A DNA stretch of 64,000 nt from Branchiostoma floridae (Eukaryota > Chordata > Leptocardii > Amphioxiformes > Branchiostomatidae), in assembly GCF_000003815.2 (NCBI RefSeq), contig NC_049985.1:21412888-21476887 (forward strand), given 5' to 3'. Both the position numbers and the translations under genes were made by a program. Of the stretch, positions 32,780 to 45,556 are shown piece by piece (positions within the stretch are counted from its first letter, which is position 1; the number at the start of each line of letters is the position of its first letter). A model generated the notes under the pieces. That model was not told where the DNA came from and did not search any database. It saw only the letters and a program-made list of their open reading frames with translations.

Positions 32780-33844
32780 AGCCATCTTCTGACTAGCTCC
32801 GGCCCTTTCTTCTGACTATAGCCCTATCTCCCCTAGCCTTTAGCAGGCTCAACAGGTCACTGAAAAATGTAGAAATACCAAATATAGAGAGATTATATGC
32901 CAGAAGAGTTAAATGTCCGAGGATACTTCTTTGTCATGTCATATCTCTATATTTGGATTTATCGTCTCTTGACGTCTCTTGAAAATAACAGAAAGTGCGA
33001 CAAAAATCTTACGCGAAAGCTAGAGAGGCATGGACCTTACTGTATGACAGTATAAAAAGCTGCAGTAGTATTGTCCCGTTATTCTACATTGAAGGGATAT
33101 ATGGCGGTTAATAATGTAAAATAGAAAGCCAGGTGAAACGCACAAAATACGTCGAAAGCACGTCAGGCTCTAATCTCTGCTTCAAAGGTAAGTCCATAAA
33201 AGATAGAACAAGAAGTACACATCCATGTATACGTATAAGGTATCATAGCATTGATAACTAAAGACAAGACCTGAAATTCAAAAAAGAGAGAAAGAATCTA
33301 GTTATGAAGGTTAAACATCCAGGTAATAAGATACGCCAAAAACAGTTACTTAATAAGCACATCGTATCAATGAGTAATTTTGGGGGGCGCTATTTTCTAG
33401 TTATTTTTACATGAAATGTACAAAAAGAAAACATGTTATCATTACTTCATTCTATGCCTATCCTACCCATGTGAAATTCTTGGGTCTTTATGATATAGTG
33501 AACAGTATAATAACTATTCAAGTAAAAAGTGTGTAAACTCTATCCGCGTAAATTCGTGCAACTCACTGCCTGAGACAAAACTGAAAACTGTCGTAAAATC
33601 ACATGGCCGTAATGCGTACCGTTTGCTGAACCCAGGTGATGCATTTTGGGATTGAAAGTCAGAAAGGGATTGTGGAAAGTACATCCAAGCGCAAAAAAAT
33701 ACATAACCCAATGTGTGAAATATAACAAAACTTCACAGTGAACATGGAAAACATTGACATCTTAATACTCCTACTTTAAAGTTCTCAGAAAAAAATACGT
33801 TTCTAGCTACACGTATTTGTCATTGGTCTCATTGGTCTACCAAA
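32780..33844 (+). promoter_or_regulatory. Upstream region of copy H, E-boxes deleted
   Basis: The sequence matches the alpha-type upstream region until GTCATTGGTCTCATTGGTCTAC, then passes directly into CAAAATGG of a beta-type exon 1. The CACGTG cluster and the leader are absent. The GATGCATTTTGGGATTG element is kept at about 33637. Confidence 0.6.
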
Positions 33845-35218
33845 ATGGCGGTAATAATTGAGCCAAATCTGGACCTATTGTATGCTGCCATGAACGGATC
33901 ACTTCGAGGCGTTAAAGAGGCTTTGAAAGCTGGTAAGCACATATCTAAATTCTTCCCTGAGCCCTGAAAAAGTAGCCGGAGTAGTGTGTTTGTGATCTAC
34001 AGTAGTTGAAGACGACTTTTTTTTGCTCACTGATTCGTGATTTTCAATATATGGGCCAATATCTTACACAGCTGGACATGACATTTTCTGCAAAAGAATC
34101 CGACCCATATGTTGAAAATCGCGAAGGGCTAATCTTCAAGGAGATTGAGTAAAATCTCATTGGTGTACTTTAATATAGTATACTAGGTGCTTCCACTGAA
34201 GTCTCCACGCTCCACGGGAACGGTGTAGTTTATGGACAAAATCTTTGCCGAATAATTAGACACGGAGTCTTTCTAACCACAAACTCGAGCTTCTTGCTCA
34301 AACTACCCAACCACGCCGCCGCTAAAAGTTGATAAACCGACGCTTTTTCACAATGCGTTTATAGATTTCTCCTAGTATCTGCAGTCATGTACATTTAGTG
34401 TACTGTTTACATGAATCGGTTTACAGCAAAATTGCCTTAAATATGAGTGTTTTTTTAGTGCTGGATTTTGCAAAGAGGATATGATTATTCCAGTGTAAAT
34501 TATCAAATAAAGATTTACACAAAAGTGTAATAGTCACACCTTTTGATCTTTGCCATGTCACGCAGACAATTTCGGCTAAAATAAAAAGTCCAGCACGACT
34601 GTTACGAGTCACCTTATCTTTTGTTCTAACTAATCATGCAACACAATAAACTATGGTGACAATGTCCCCTGGAGTCTCATTCACAGGTTAAAACAAGTGT
34701 CAATTGCAGTGGATCCTACTACATTCTAGTATACAATATTTTCAACTAATTGTCAATTATTCATGACACCAGAACGAAATTAATTCAGGATACTCAGAAC
34801 CCCCATGTAGATCGTGTGGGGTAATACTTCGGCATGGGAAAACATCTAGCACACACTTTGAAATGTGACTTTCTTGCAAAATCACATAAACTATCATGAA
34901 ATCCCGCTTGTACAATTCAGTTCTCTAAACAGTTCTCTAATCTCCAAATACAGGCGCAGACATTGACTTCGATATGGCGCACAGCGAGACCACAAGCCCG
35001 GGACAGCTTTGTACATTGCTTCCTACAATGGGCATGTAGACATCGTGAAGCTGCTGCTCCGCAAGGGGGCGTCTGTGTCGAAGAGAAGCAGGAGTTCATT
35101 TGCTCCCCTCCATGGAGCAGCAACCGAAGGTGTGTAGATTCAAAACAAATGTTAGATGTTTGCGCCGTGTAGTGTCTGTTCGTGTTTACGTTGCATAGTA
35201 TTACTTACTCACCGCTAG

Positions 35219-35312
35219 GGTCCGGTGGTGGCGCAGTGGTGGTTTTGGGTTAGTAAGCTGGCGGGCCCGGGTTCGATTCCCGGGGGACAGGAGACTGTTT
35301 CTACTCGCCTCT
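35219..35312 (+). mobile_element. tRNA-like SINE, intron 2 of H
   Basis: TGGCGCAGTGG (35229) fits a pol III A box and GGTTCGATTCC (35270) a B box, 41 bp apart, followed by GGAGACTGTTTCTACT. Related copies occupy the same intron in D and K. Confidence 0.6.
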
Positions 35313-35644
35313 AGTTTTCAGAAGTTCAAATGAACGTTTGCTTGAAGTCAATCATATTTTTCGTTCCTGTTACCTAGGAAGGACAGAAATAGTGGACTTG
35401 CTGGTGCAGCATGGTGCAACAGTAGACATACGTGACCGCTGTCATAACACACCACTCATGAGAGCCTGTAACTACAACCATGTCGACACAGTTCGGAGAC
35501 TGATTGAGCTCGGAGCAAGACCTGATCTAACCGGCGGTCAGTGTCAAGGCATGGGGTAAGTGTTGCATTCTTTGAGAATATACATTTAGAACGAACGATC
35601 GTTTGAGATTTCTTATGAAGACAAACCTTCAAGTAAAGTCGGAT

Positions 35645-35770
35645 TGTGTTGTGTCTGTGTGCTTCTGTTTGTTTGTGTACGTGTGAGTGCGTTTGTGTTT
35701 GTTTGTGTGTGTGTGTGTGTGCGCGTGTCCGGTTGTGTGTGTGTGTGTTTGTGCGTGTGTGATGCATGTT
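35645..35770. repeat. TG microsatellite, intron 3 of H
   Basis: GTGTGT tract nearly identical to that of K at 57085-57210. The open frames over it are low-complexity artefacts. Confidence 0.75.
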
Positions 35771-36275
35771 TTCAAATACAAGAATCCAAATGTCATGAAA
35801 TCATGCCTTATTGTCAAAATCTTCCGCTAGGTACTACAAGGAGGGGACAGAAATCGGAAAAGGTGAAAATGAAGAGAGTTGGAAGCTGATAGAAGAGGCG
35901 AGGAAGACCAAGCTGTTGAGATGCTGCAACCCAAAGTGTGGCAAACCAGACCACAGGTAAGTTTTGCTGATGATGTTTTCCGTTAAAATATTTTCCGATC
36001 CTATCGTATGTTATTTTCAGCTCAAAGAGTGATCGTGAATACATGAATGCTTCCTTCTAAATGTATACAAGTTGACAAAACTAAATTGACAAACTTTTCT
36101 GAACTAGTACTGTACACAGTCACTGAATAGCTTTTGTACCTTTCTCACCTTCTACAGGTCAACCCTGAAGCTGTGTGGCCGGTGCAAGCTGACCCGCTAC
36201 TGCAGCCGTGACTGTCAGAAACAACACTGGTCTGTCGGACACAAGAAGTGCTGTGGGCATGACGTGTACTTGTAA

Positions 36276-37429
36276 TCACAATGAAGCTGACCCCCTCCAA
36301 CAACGGATGGCTGATAAAGGCCATATGAAGCATAGTTGATTACACGATGCCATTTAGTACAGACGTGTACTCTGACGAGGGACAAAACAATGGCCGTCTT
36401 TCACTAAGGATATGATTCTGATGTTCTTGTAGAAATGACGCCCCAAGGCCCTTACATTTGCATTGTTTTATATGACCTTGTTTGATTTCTCTTGTAGAAG
36501 AAAGTAAAAACGTTGAACGAGTATATGATTAGTTAGTTGGATTTTACGACGGAAACTATAAAAAAACTGAATGCACACTTTATTACACATGTGCATGCTT
36601 GTTTATTGTAGCAACGGACATCTTTGTGTTTTCAGACAAAGGTACGAATCACATTTGAATGTAAGAAAATTAAACACACTGAAAAGGCTTGTTGTATCAC
36701 TGTTATTATTTACTTGTTCGTCATTTAAGAAATTAGAGACACTCGTCAAGAAATTGTACAATATTTTGACAAAGACACAGCAAGGAAGGTTTACTGATGT
36801 TTACCTACAAGTTCAGAGTTATTTGTCAGTTACGTACTTCTACATCAACATTGTACATGAAATAAAAGTGTTCTCTTTAGTCAATCTTTGACATGTTTCA
36901 ATGTCCAACCTACATGGCAAACACGCAATAATACTATACATTGTTGTAATATAATATATATAGTCATTAGTCCTTTAATTGTACTGTCACAGGTCTTATA
37001 GCCAATAGGCTATACATTTGTACCTATAAATCAAACATCACCTTTATTCCAAGGATATCACTTATACATATTAAATTTGACTTTATACCATTGAGTTGTG
37101 TGACTATCGTAGTGACGTACATTTTATTGCCCATGAAAAAATAATTTTGCCCATCTCTGACATTTTCTCGACACTGCCATATATTTACAAGAAGGGAGAG
37201 TCTGTACGAGAAAGTAATTTCGTACATTTTTTCGGTATAAACTCCTCGGTAAAACTACTAAAAGCCCCTCGTCAATCCTGGTATTGACGAGGGGCCCTGC
37301 CACGGCGTATATCAAAATTTACGGATTTAATCCATTAGATCAAAGTAATAACCATCTCCTGAGAAAAGCACACCACATTGTAATAGTCGACATTGTGTAT
37401 TCGTCCAGCGGTTGGATAGGGATATCGTT
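36276..37429. other. 3' flank of beta copy H
   Basis: Homologous to the flanks after D, E and K. It has GGTATAAACTCC and a GTATTGACGAGGG landmark, and no AATAAA at the alpha-equivalent position. No gene is seen. Confidence 0.6.
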
Positions 37430-37520
37430 ACTCTCCAAGCAGAGGTTCGATAGAGAGTCGATAAAAAGCCTAAGACTCGTGGGAGAAAAACAATCCAAGA
37501 CGAACCTCTGGTTGGAGAGT
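37430..37520. mobile_element. MITE, ACTCTCCAAGCAGAGGTTCG ends, internally deleted
   Basis: 91 bp; lacks about 30 bp of the interior relative to the copies at 20731 and 32660. Confidence 0.7.
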
Positions 37521-38361
37521 AGCCATATGAATCTCCATGCTCCGACCCTTTCTTCTGACTAGCCCCCTATCTCCTCTAGCCTTTAGCAGGTTAAACAGGT
37601 CACTGAAAAATGTAGAAATGCCAAATATAGAGTTATGCCAAAAGAGTTAAGTGTCCGAGCATACTTCTCTGGCAAGTTATATCTCTATATTTGTATTTAT
37701 CGTCCTTTGACGTCTGTTGTGCGACAAAAATCCTACGCGAAAGCTAGAGAAGCAAGGACCTTACTGTATGACAGTATAAAAAGCTACAGTAGCAGTGTCC
37801 TGTTGTTCTACATTGGAGGGATATATGACGGTTAATAATGTAATTACGTAAAATAGAAAGCCAGGTGAAACGCATAAAAATACGTCGAAAGCACAACGGG
37901 CTCTAAGCTCTGCTTCAAAGGTACGTCCATAAAAGATAGAACAAGAAGCACACATCCATGTATACGTATAAGGTACCATAGCATTGATAACTAAAGACAA
38001 GACCTGAAATTCAAAAAATAGAGAAAGAATCTAGTTATGAAGGTTAGACATGCAGGTAATAAGATACGCCAAAAACAGTTACTTAATAAGCACATCGTAT
38101 CAATGAGTAACTTTGGGGGGCGCTATTTTCTAGTTATTTTAACATGAAATGTACAAATAGAAAACATGTTATTATTACTTCAAAAAAATACGTTTCAAGC
38201 TACACGTATTTTTCATTGGTCTATCCATGTGACAATAGATCACGTGACTAGACAATAGCTCACGTGACAAGATAGCTCATAAGGTGACCAGACAACTTGC
38301 TGCTTCAGTTCAAACTGAGACAGCACACGCGCAAGGTGTCGACAACAGCGGCTCTATCAAA
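37521..38361 (+). promoter_or_regulatory. Upstream region of alpha copy G
   Basis: CACGTG lies at 38241 and 38261 (20 bp apart); the third, upstream box has changed to CATGTG. About 200 bp of the usual upstream region, including the GATGCATTTTGGGATTG element, is deleted just before TACGTTTCAAGCTACACG. Confidence 0.5.
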
Positions 38362-41060
38362 ATGGCGGTAACTGATCCAAACATCGACCTATTCGATGCT
38401 GTCAGGGATGGATCACTTCGAGGCGTTGACGCGGCTTTGAAAGCTGGTAAGCACAGATTAAAATTTCTTTCCTTTCTGATTGAAATACACTCGGCACAAA
38501 AAGTTTGGAATATCAACTTTAGTATATCATATTTCCGTTATTTATGCATCAATTTCAATGTATTATATATCAATAGACAGCTTGTGTGATTTTCTTTCCT
38601 ATGGTATCAAACTTATTATGATTATAAACACATGAAACGAGCACAAGGCCTGCTTACGTGAGTGGGTCACGAAAAAAAAGTGCCCAAATTCCCCTACTTC
38701 TGTTCAACACTGCATCGTCCTGTTGATATTGGCGCGTGTGTCACTGGTTCAATCAATCCTTTTTTCACCTCACATTTTGTATACGGAACGTACAAGGCTT
38801 GAGTACACTTGAGTAGAGTTCATCTGCCCTTTCGATAGGCAGATGGCAGAATCAAAGCGTGGATGCGGCAAGGAGAACCGCACGCTGACAAGGCAAGAGT
38901 ACTTTCGGCATTTGGTGTTGTAGGCAGCGTCATGGTTTGGGTCGGTATAAGCACCATAGGGTAAACAAGACTCGTCATCATTCCAGGGAAATTAATGTGG
39001 TGACATATAGGGACACCATCCTCCATCCAGTAGCAACATTCTACCTCTTCAATATTGGACCAAATGCCATTCTGCAAGATTACAACACCAGTCCACACAG
39101 AGCAAGGACCATTGGATGCTGGAGCACAGTCTTAGGGTGGAATAGCCTTCCTACGGCTTATGGCTAGCACTCGATTGATCACCTCTTGCCATGGCCATGG
39201 TTCAGATTTTTTGCTTGAATAAAGAGTAATAGTAGCTTTGATTTACATGTCCTGTTTATTCAACTTGCCTTCATTCACAAGTCAATACTGACGGAAGAAA
39301 ATGAGCAGAATGGTGTGATTGACTTTAGTAGGGTAATTTTGGCACTTTATCTTTAGGACCCCCTGTACGTAAGCGGGCTTAGTCCTCGTTCCATGAATTT
39401 ACCCTCATAAAATACTCTACTCAGATATGCTAAAAGAAACTTGGATGTTCTGTATACCAAACGTTAGGTGATAAAAGGATTGATTGAATCACTGTTACCC
39501 GCGGCCATAACAACGGTTGAACCGGACGATACAGTTTTGAACAGAAACGGGGGAATTTGGGCACTTTTTTTTCGTGACCCACTCACGTTAGCAGGCCTAG
39601 TGTATGTTCCATGAGTTAACACTGATAATGAGTTTGATACCATTGGAAAGAAAATCAGACAAGCTTTCTATAGATGTATAATATATTGAAATTGATGCAG
39701 AAACAACATAAATATGATCAACCGAAGTTGATATTCCAAACTTTTTGTGCTGAGTGTAGAAGAGCGATTCAAGCTAAATTTCCGGAAGCGTTCATATTGA
39801 AGTGGTAGACTTAGACAGTGGTACGTAGACTCCCCGTCAAAGAAAAAACTTCACAATCAAGTTAACTATGGTAGGAAATCACTTATTGCAGTTGCCGAAA
39901 ATATGTGTTTCTGTGTTCTGAAGAGTATGAATACGATTTTTTTCCTAAAAGGACTGCAAAAGGAAACCCTTTTAGTCGGTACCACCAACGAAGATCACAA
40001 TGAACTTGCGCAATTTTGTTTATGGACACACTCTAAATGACTGACTCTAATTTTTCTATTTCTTACCTCAACCTCAATACGCACAGTACCAAATTAAAAC
40101 CACGCTGCCCACAAACCAACATTTTGGCACGATGCGTGTATAGTTTTTTTCTAGTGTATTTGTAGCTACGCACATGTTTAGTACTGTTGTAAATTGTCAG
40201 TAGAAATACAGATTGTGTTGGACTTGTAAAGACTAATTTGGACCAAGGGATTATTATTCTTGTATAATAATGAATGGTTTATTTGACATAGAGGTCATAT
40301 ACAAAACAGCACACTTGCAGTCATAAGACTGAATTGAGGTGAAAGTTTACAATTATTATCCGTACTACAAAAATTCTGCGTAACTTATTAGCAGATAAGA
40401 ACTTGCACACAAGGGTGAAGTACAGTGTAGGTGTAGACAATTTGTCTATTGTGACTGTTGCTTTTGTAACTTTTGTAAGTTTTTGTTCTAACTAATCATG
40501 CATCACAATAGACGATGGTGACAATGTCCCCTGGAGTCTCATTCACAGGTTGTCATACAGTAGAGTGTTGACACCTGTATGTTATTATAGGTACCGCGCC
40601 GACAGCAACAACGATCAACTCACCTATTGTCTGGTCAACACACCTTATTTTCTGGTCAACACATCTGTTCTTCTTCTTCTAGTCAACATGCATATTTCTT
40701 ATCCTTTTTGCGCTTCACACTTTTTCTGTGCAACACACAAGTTTGTATCAGGTTGAGAGAATTTCTGACCTACTCACTCCCGAGTATTGTTTGAATGTTT
40801 ACCTTGCAAAATCACAATAACAAATTATTTCACTTGTGTGATTCAGCTGTATTGAATGTTTTATCATTCATCAAACGCAGGTGCAGACATTGACTTCGAG
40901 TATGCGTGCTGCGAGGACTCAAGTCCCGGGACATTTCTGTTCAATGCTTCCTGCATGGGAGATGTAGACACCGCGAGACTGCTGCTCCGCAAGGGGGCGT
41001 CTTTGGTGAAGAGATCAACCAGGAGCGCATTCGCTCCCCTCCACGGAGCAGCGTTCAACG
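38362..41060 (+). pseudogene. Alpha copy G, exons 1-2 only
   Basis: Exon 1 is 38362-38446 ([20 protein letters not shown]) and exon 2 is 40881-41060 ([22 protein letters not shown]). Both have good splice sites. Intron 1 is enlarged by a Tc1-like element. About 200 bp into intron 2 the sequence switches to the duplicated zinc-finger upstream segment at 41259, and no exon 3, 4 or 5 follows before copy I. It could encode only a short ankyrin fragment without the MYND finger. Confidence 0.8.
38488..39756 (+). mobile_element. Tc1/mariner-like element, about 210-bp inverted ends
   Basis: The element is 1269 bp. The left end CACTCGGCACAAAAAGTTTG and the right end CAAACTTTTTGTGCTGAGTG begin inverted repeats extending about 210 bp to GGGTCACGAAAAAAAAGTGC on the left and its complement on the right. 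TA flanks both ends (38486-38487, 39757-39758), and J reads GAAATAGAAGGGCG at the empty site. The interior shows transposase remnants in broken frames, including GPNAILQDYNTSPHRARTI, which resembles the second catalytic Asp block of Tc1 transposases. The frame is interrupted, so the copy is not autonomous. Confidence 0.85.
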
Positions 41061-41258
41061 GTAGGTCGCTTCTTCTTCCCTGTTGTTGCCTTAAAGTTTG
41101 ATCGCACTGTTCTCCTCACGATATCATCAGCTTTAGAAGATGAACATTATTGCTCGACATTTGTACATGGTACAAAGATATCATCAGCTAACACACAGGC
41201 CTCGGATGCAGTCGGATCCCAATTTTCCTAACGGATCTAACGGCCTAATGTCTCACAA

Positions 41259-43259
41259 GGTTTATGGTTATGATGACTTGTACGTTGGTGCTACTCCTTG
41301 ATGATGGCAATTTTCTGTGATGAATTATGCATATGCTTCTTTGAGTCTGTAGTGTCAAATTTTTAATATAGCCGGACATGAAGCCCACCCCCTAAACAGA
41401 TTACAATGGAACTTTCCAACATGTAGTTCTCTGCAGGGCTGACGTCACAATTGGGTTGCGCAATAGAAGGTACAAAATGGGAATAGGATTATAGTGACAC
41501 CTAAAATCCTTGAAATTATTGGCCCAACCTGGATACTTTTTGTGTTACATTTACTTAGAATGAATTTCCTATTTGGTCAAACGTTTAGCAGTTAAATTGG
41601 CATACGGAAGATTTTTAGTTGTTATCTAGAGAAAAACTGTAGTGAAAGGTGAGTTTTGTTTTCCATGGAGCGCTGGAAAAATAGTAACAATTGGCCAAAT
41701 AATCTTGACGGAAAATACGCAAGAGGAGTATAGTTTGCGACCTAAGGTCAGCTAACACCCCTAGGCTTATTCCCCTTATTCCGCCAGGCGGTAGTCTGGT
41801 ATAGACTATGAGTCTGTGCCGACCAACACCCTGTTTGGGTTAGTACTTTTCTGAAGCATTGCCTCATAAAACGTCCTTGCTTTTTAATCTATTTTAACAT
41901 GCTTTCCTATGGAGAGGTCTAACTGTTTTATCAGCCCTGCATTCAAGTATGAAATACTGAACCTCCCCGAAAAATCCCAACACGCCATAATGAACACCAG
42001 ATGTTAGACCGGCGAGCACTAGTCTCCGACATAGAGGCGGACAGAGGGGTTCGGCGTACACCTGACCTATATCATTTGCGCCCTTCATACCAGTATGTAT
42101 TGTTTACATCAGTCAACTATACAATCTTACATCTACAATTGGAACATTCTCAAACGCCTTTGCATACTCAAAAGTCGTACGATTAAAACAAACACGACAA
42201 TAACAGCTCAGTAACCCCCCTTCAGACCCCCGTTGTTTACGCTACCCAATGCCTTTCTACGTTATCCTCTTCTTTGGCGAGAAAAAGAGCAAAGTTTCAA
42301 TAAAACGAATATAAAAACGTATATAAAACACCTTTTACCTCCTCAAACCCATTTACATCTCCTCTACTTATATCAACAACCAAAGACGACACAAACATGT
42401 TGTTGGACCACCCACAAACTGACGGTGTTGTAGCGTCAAAATTTATCACGAGACGATTCACTTCTCTATCAAATCATAGAGCTTTCAAAATCAAAATATG
42501 CAACATATCGTCTTACCTGAACAAACCTGAAACCTAGTCCTTCACGACTACACCGCTCGGCTTCCTAAAACCGCGAATGTTGTGGTATATTTCGCTTTGA
42601 AAGCCGGAAACTTTCCAAACTGACAGACGCTATCGTCACTACCAGCAAACAGGAAGTCGCGGACAGCTAACCCGGTAGTACTGTATTGACCTGGGTCAAA
42701 GGTTATCTCCTGCTTACTCAAAAATTGTCGCGAGCTCGGCCATACAGCTCTATTGCTCGCCCACTCGGTAGATGGCGTATCTTTAATTTCTTCGTGGCTG
42801 ACAATGTCCAGTTTTTAATGTCTTGTGATTATACTAATAAATTACAGTACCATGCTTAAATGAATGGGCTTTTTCAAATGATATCTCTAAACAAATGTTT
42901 ACCAAACAAACGACTTTATTTAAGAAAACAAATTACTGTAAATAATTAAATGTAACATAACAATAAAAGCAACAATAACGCTTCTAACTATGTGACCTCA
43001 CAAACAGCCTCTAATATCCCTACAAAATATTAAGATGAGCTCCAGTCATAGGGTTGATATGTATTGTTATCAAAATGATACATTTATATCAACCCTTTGC
43101 TCTCACATGATTTCAAAAGTTCTCTGGCATGCAGTTAAACCAAACGAGTATCTGCTACATGGACAGGAAATATATAACACTTGCAGCCTCCTTGTCGCAA
43201 CTAACGATAAAAGGTAATGACACATCTACCTACATGAACTGGGAAAACTATAACAGATA
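41259..43259. repeat. 2.0-kb segmental duplication, copy 2
   Basis: Almost identical to 30410-32424, but here it lies inside the truncated intron 2 of copy G without any zinc-finger coding sequence. It is followed at about 43340-43380 by sequence resembling the downstream flank of the zinc-finger gene (near 28290), so a whole zinc-finger cluster segment may have been inserted and later lost its coding exon. Confidence 0.85.
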
Positions 43260-44373
43260 TATTTAAGCATATGTAAATTACTACAACGATCTTAAGAATA
43301 CGCGGTGGTAAACGTCAGTAGTAAGAAAAGAAGTCTTCCTTCACACAACTACTATTTCCACCAGCTCTACTGTTATACCTTAACTACAAGCCTAACATGT
43401 GTAACAAAGAACTCTAATATTTTAGCATTTATTTTATTGTAAATGTTGACATGTTATGAAAAAGCATAGACATGACATAAACAACGTTTGATGCAAAAGA
43501 AAATCTGTAGCTAATTTGTTATTTCTAAGGATGGAATCTAGGAAATCTAAGATGAGAAGCCAATAAGCAAATAAAATAAAAGTAATACAAAATATACCGT
43601 TCTTACCAAAAGAATTATAACAAAAGTCAATCAAGAACACACATAGATGATAATCAAATATCTTTCTATACAATGTTGAAACTACTACTACTACTACTAA
43701 ACAAAATGTAAGGAAAAACAAATCTACAAATTGGCAAAGTTTGCACACAATCCTTCATAAACGTTGCTACATGACCAACGTGCCTACAAGTTCATTGTTA
43801 TTGGTCAGTTACGTACTTCTACATCAACATTGCACATGACATAGAAGTGCTCTCTTTAGTCAATCTTTGACATGTTTCAATGTCTACCCTACAAGACAAA
43901 CACGCAATAATACTATACATTGTCGTAATATAATATGCAAAGTCATTAGTCCTTCAATTGCACTGTCACAGCCAATTGGCTATACATTTGTATAAGTCAA
44001 ATATCACCTTTATTCCAAGGATATATCACTTATACATATTAAATTGGACTTTATACCAATTAACTATTGTAGTTGCGTACATTTTATTGCTCATGAAAAA
44101 AAAAACAATTTTCGCCCATCTCTGACATTTTCTCGACACTTTCATATATTTACAAGCAGACAAAGTCATTTCGTACACTTTTCGGTATAAACTCCTGTTG
44201 TGGGAATCCTGGTATTGACGAGGGACCCCGGCACGGCGTATATCAAAATTTATGGATTTATTCCATTTGATCAGAGTAATAGCCATCTCCTGTTAGAGCA
44301 AATACAGAGAAAAATGACCCCCTTGTAAAAATCGGCATTGTGTATTCGTCCAGCGGTTGGATGAGGAGATCGT
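43260..44373. other. AT-rich segment, then beta 3' flank without a beta gene
   Basis: 43260-43770 is AT-rich with no gene. From about 43775 the sequence matches the 3' flank of beta copies (CAGTTACGTACTTCTACATC). The beta gene that should precede it is absent, so a deletion or insertion joint lies at about 43770-43780. Confidence 0.6.
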
Positions 44374-44494
44374 TACTCTCCAGGCAGAGGTTCGGTTCCA
44401 GCTGTCAAAGAAAGCAGCACAAAGTAGAATGTCGATAAAAAGCCTAAAACTCGAGGAAGAAAAACAATCCAAGCCGAACCTCTGGTTGGAGAGT
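44374..44494. mobile_element. MITE, ACTCTCCAGGCAGAGGTTCG ends
   Basis: 121 bp, the same family and position (upstream of an alpha copy) as at 20731. Confidence 0.75.
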
Positions 44495-45556
44495 GGCCAT
44501 ATGCATCTTCTGACTAGCTCCGACCCTTTCTTCTGACTATAGTCCTATCTCCCCTAGCCTTTAGCAAGCTATATAGAAATATTGAAAAATGTAAAAATAC
44601 CAAATATAGAAATAATCCAGAAGAGTTAACTATCCGAGGATACTTCTCTGTCATGTTATATCTCTATATTTGTATTTGTCGTTTTTTGACGTCTCTTGAA
44701 AATAACAGTAAGGGCGACAAAAATCTTACGCGAAAGCTAGAGAGGCATGGACCTTACTGTATGACAGTATAAAAAGTTGCAGTAGCGGTGTCCCGTTATT
44801 CTACATTAGAGGGATATTTGACGGTTAATAATGTAAGATAGAAAGCCAGGGGAAGCGCATACAAATACGTCGAAAGCACAACGGGCTCTAACCTCTGCTT
44901 CAAAGGTACGTCCATAAAAGATAGAACAAGAAGTACACACCCATACGTAAAAGGTACCATGACTTTTACATGAAATGTACAAATAGAAAACATGTTATTA
45001 TTGCTTCATTCTATGCCCATCCTACCCATGTGAGATTCTTGGTATATTTATGATATAGCGAACAGTACAATAACTATTCTAGTAAAAAGTGTGTATATTC
45101 TATCCGTAAACTCGTGCAACTCTTGCTGCCTGCAACTGGCTGCCATGGGATTCCATGTGGCTGCCTGAGACAAAACTGTCGTAAAATCACATGGCCGTAA
45201 TCCGTACCGTTTGCTGAACCCAGACGATGCATTATGTTGGGATTGAAAGTCAGAAAGGGATTGTGGGAAGTACATCCAAGCGCAAGAAATACATAACCCA
45301 ATGTGTGAAATATAGCAAAAGTTCACAGTAAAAATAGAAAACATAAACCTCTCCATACTACAACTTTTACGTTCTCAGAAAAAATGCGTTTCTAGCTACA
45401 CGTATTTGTCATTGGTCTATCCATGTGACAATGATCACGTGACTAGACAATAGCTCACGTGACAAGACAGCTCATAAGGTGACCAGACAACTTGCTGCTT
45501 CAGTTCAACCTCAGACAGCACACGCGCAAGGTGTCGACAACAGCGGTTCTAACAAA
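44495..45556 (+). promoter_or_regulatory. Upstream region of alpha copy I
   Basis: CACGTG lies at 45436 and 45456, 20 bp apart; the upstream box is CATGTG as in G and J. The GATGCATTTTGGGATTG element is interrupted here (GATGCATTATGTTGGGATTG, about 45226). Confidence 0.55.

Larger units (their letters stand above)
33845..36275 (+). pseudogene. Beta copy H, frameshift in exon 2
   Basis: Exons are 33845-33932 (MAVIIEPNLDLLYAAMNGSL), 34954-35129, 35378-35555, 35831-35956 and 36158-36275. Exon 2 is 176 bases instead of 177: AGCCCGGGACAG has lost one base against AGCCCCGGGACAG in K. This shifts the frame and reaches TAG within 15 codons, in the first full ankyrin repeat. Exons 3-5 are otherwise intact ([41 protein letters not shown]) and stop after HDVYL. 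With the E-box promoter also deleted, this copy is probably inactive, although a sequencing error in a C/G run cannot be excluded. Confidence 0.8.

Noticed and set aside
35219-35312. Possible tRNA gene
   Set aside because: A- and B-box-like words are present but no acceptor stem or cloverleaf can be drawn; the repeated intronic copies fit a SINE.
35456-35767. Open frames rich in HTHTHT or VCVCVC (also 17080-17320 and 56897-57331)
   Set aside because: Translations of the TG microsatellite; no splice context or domain.
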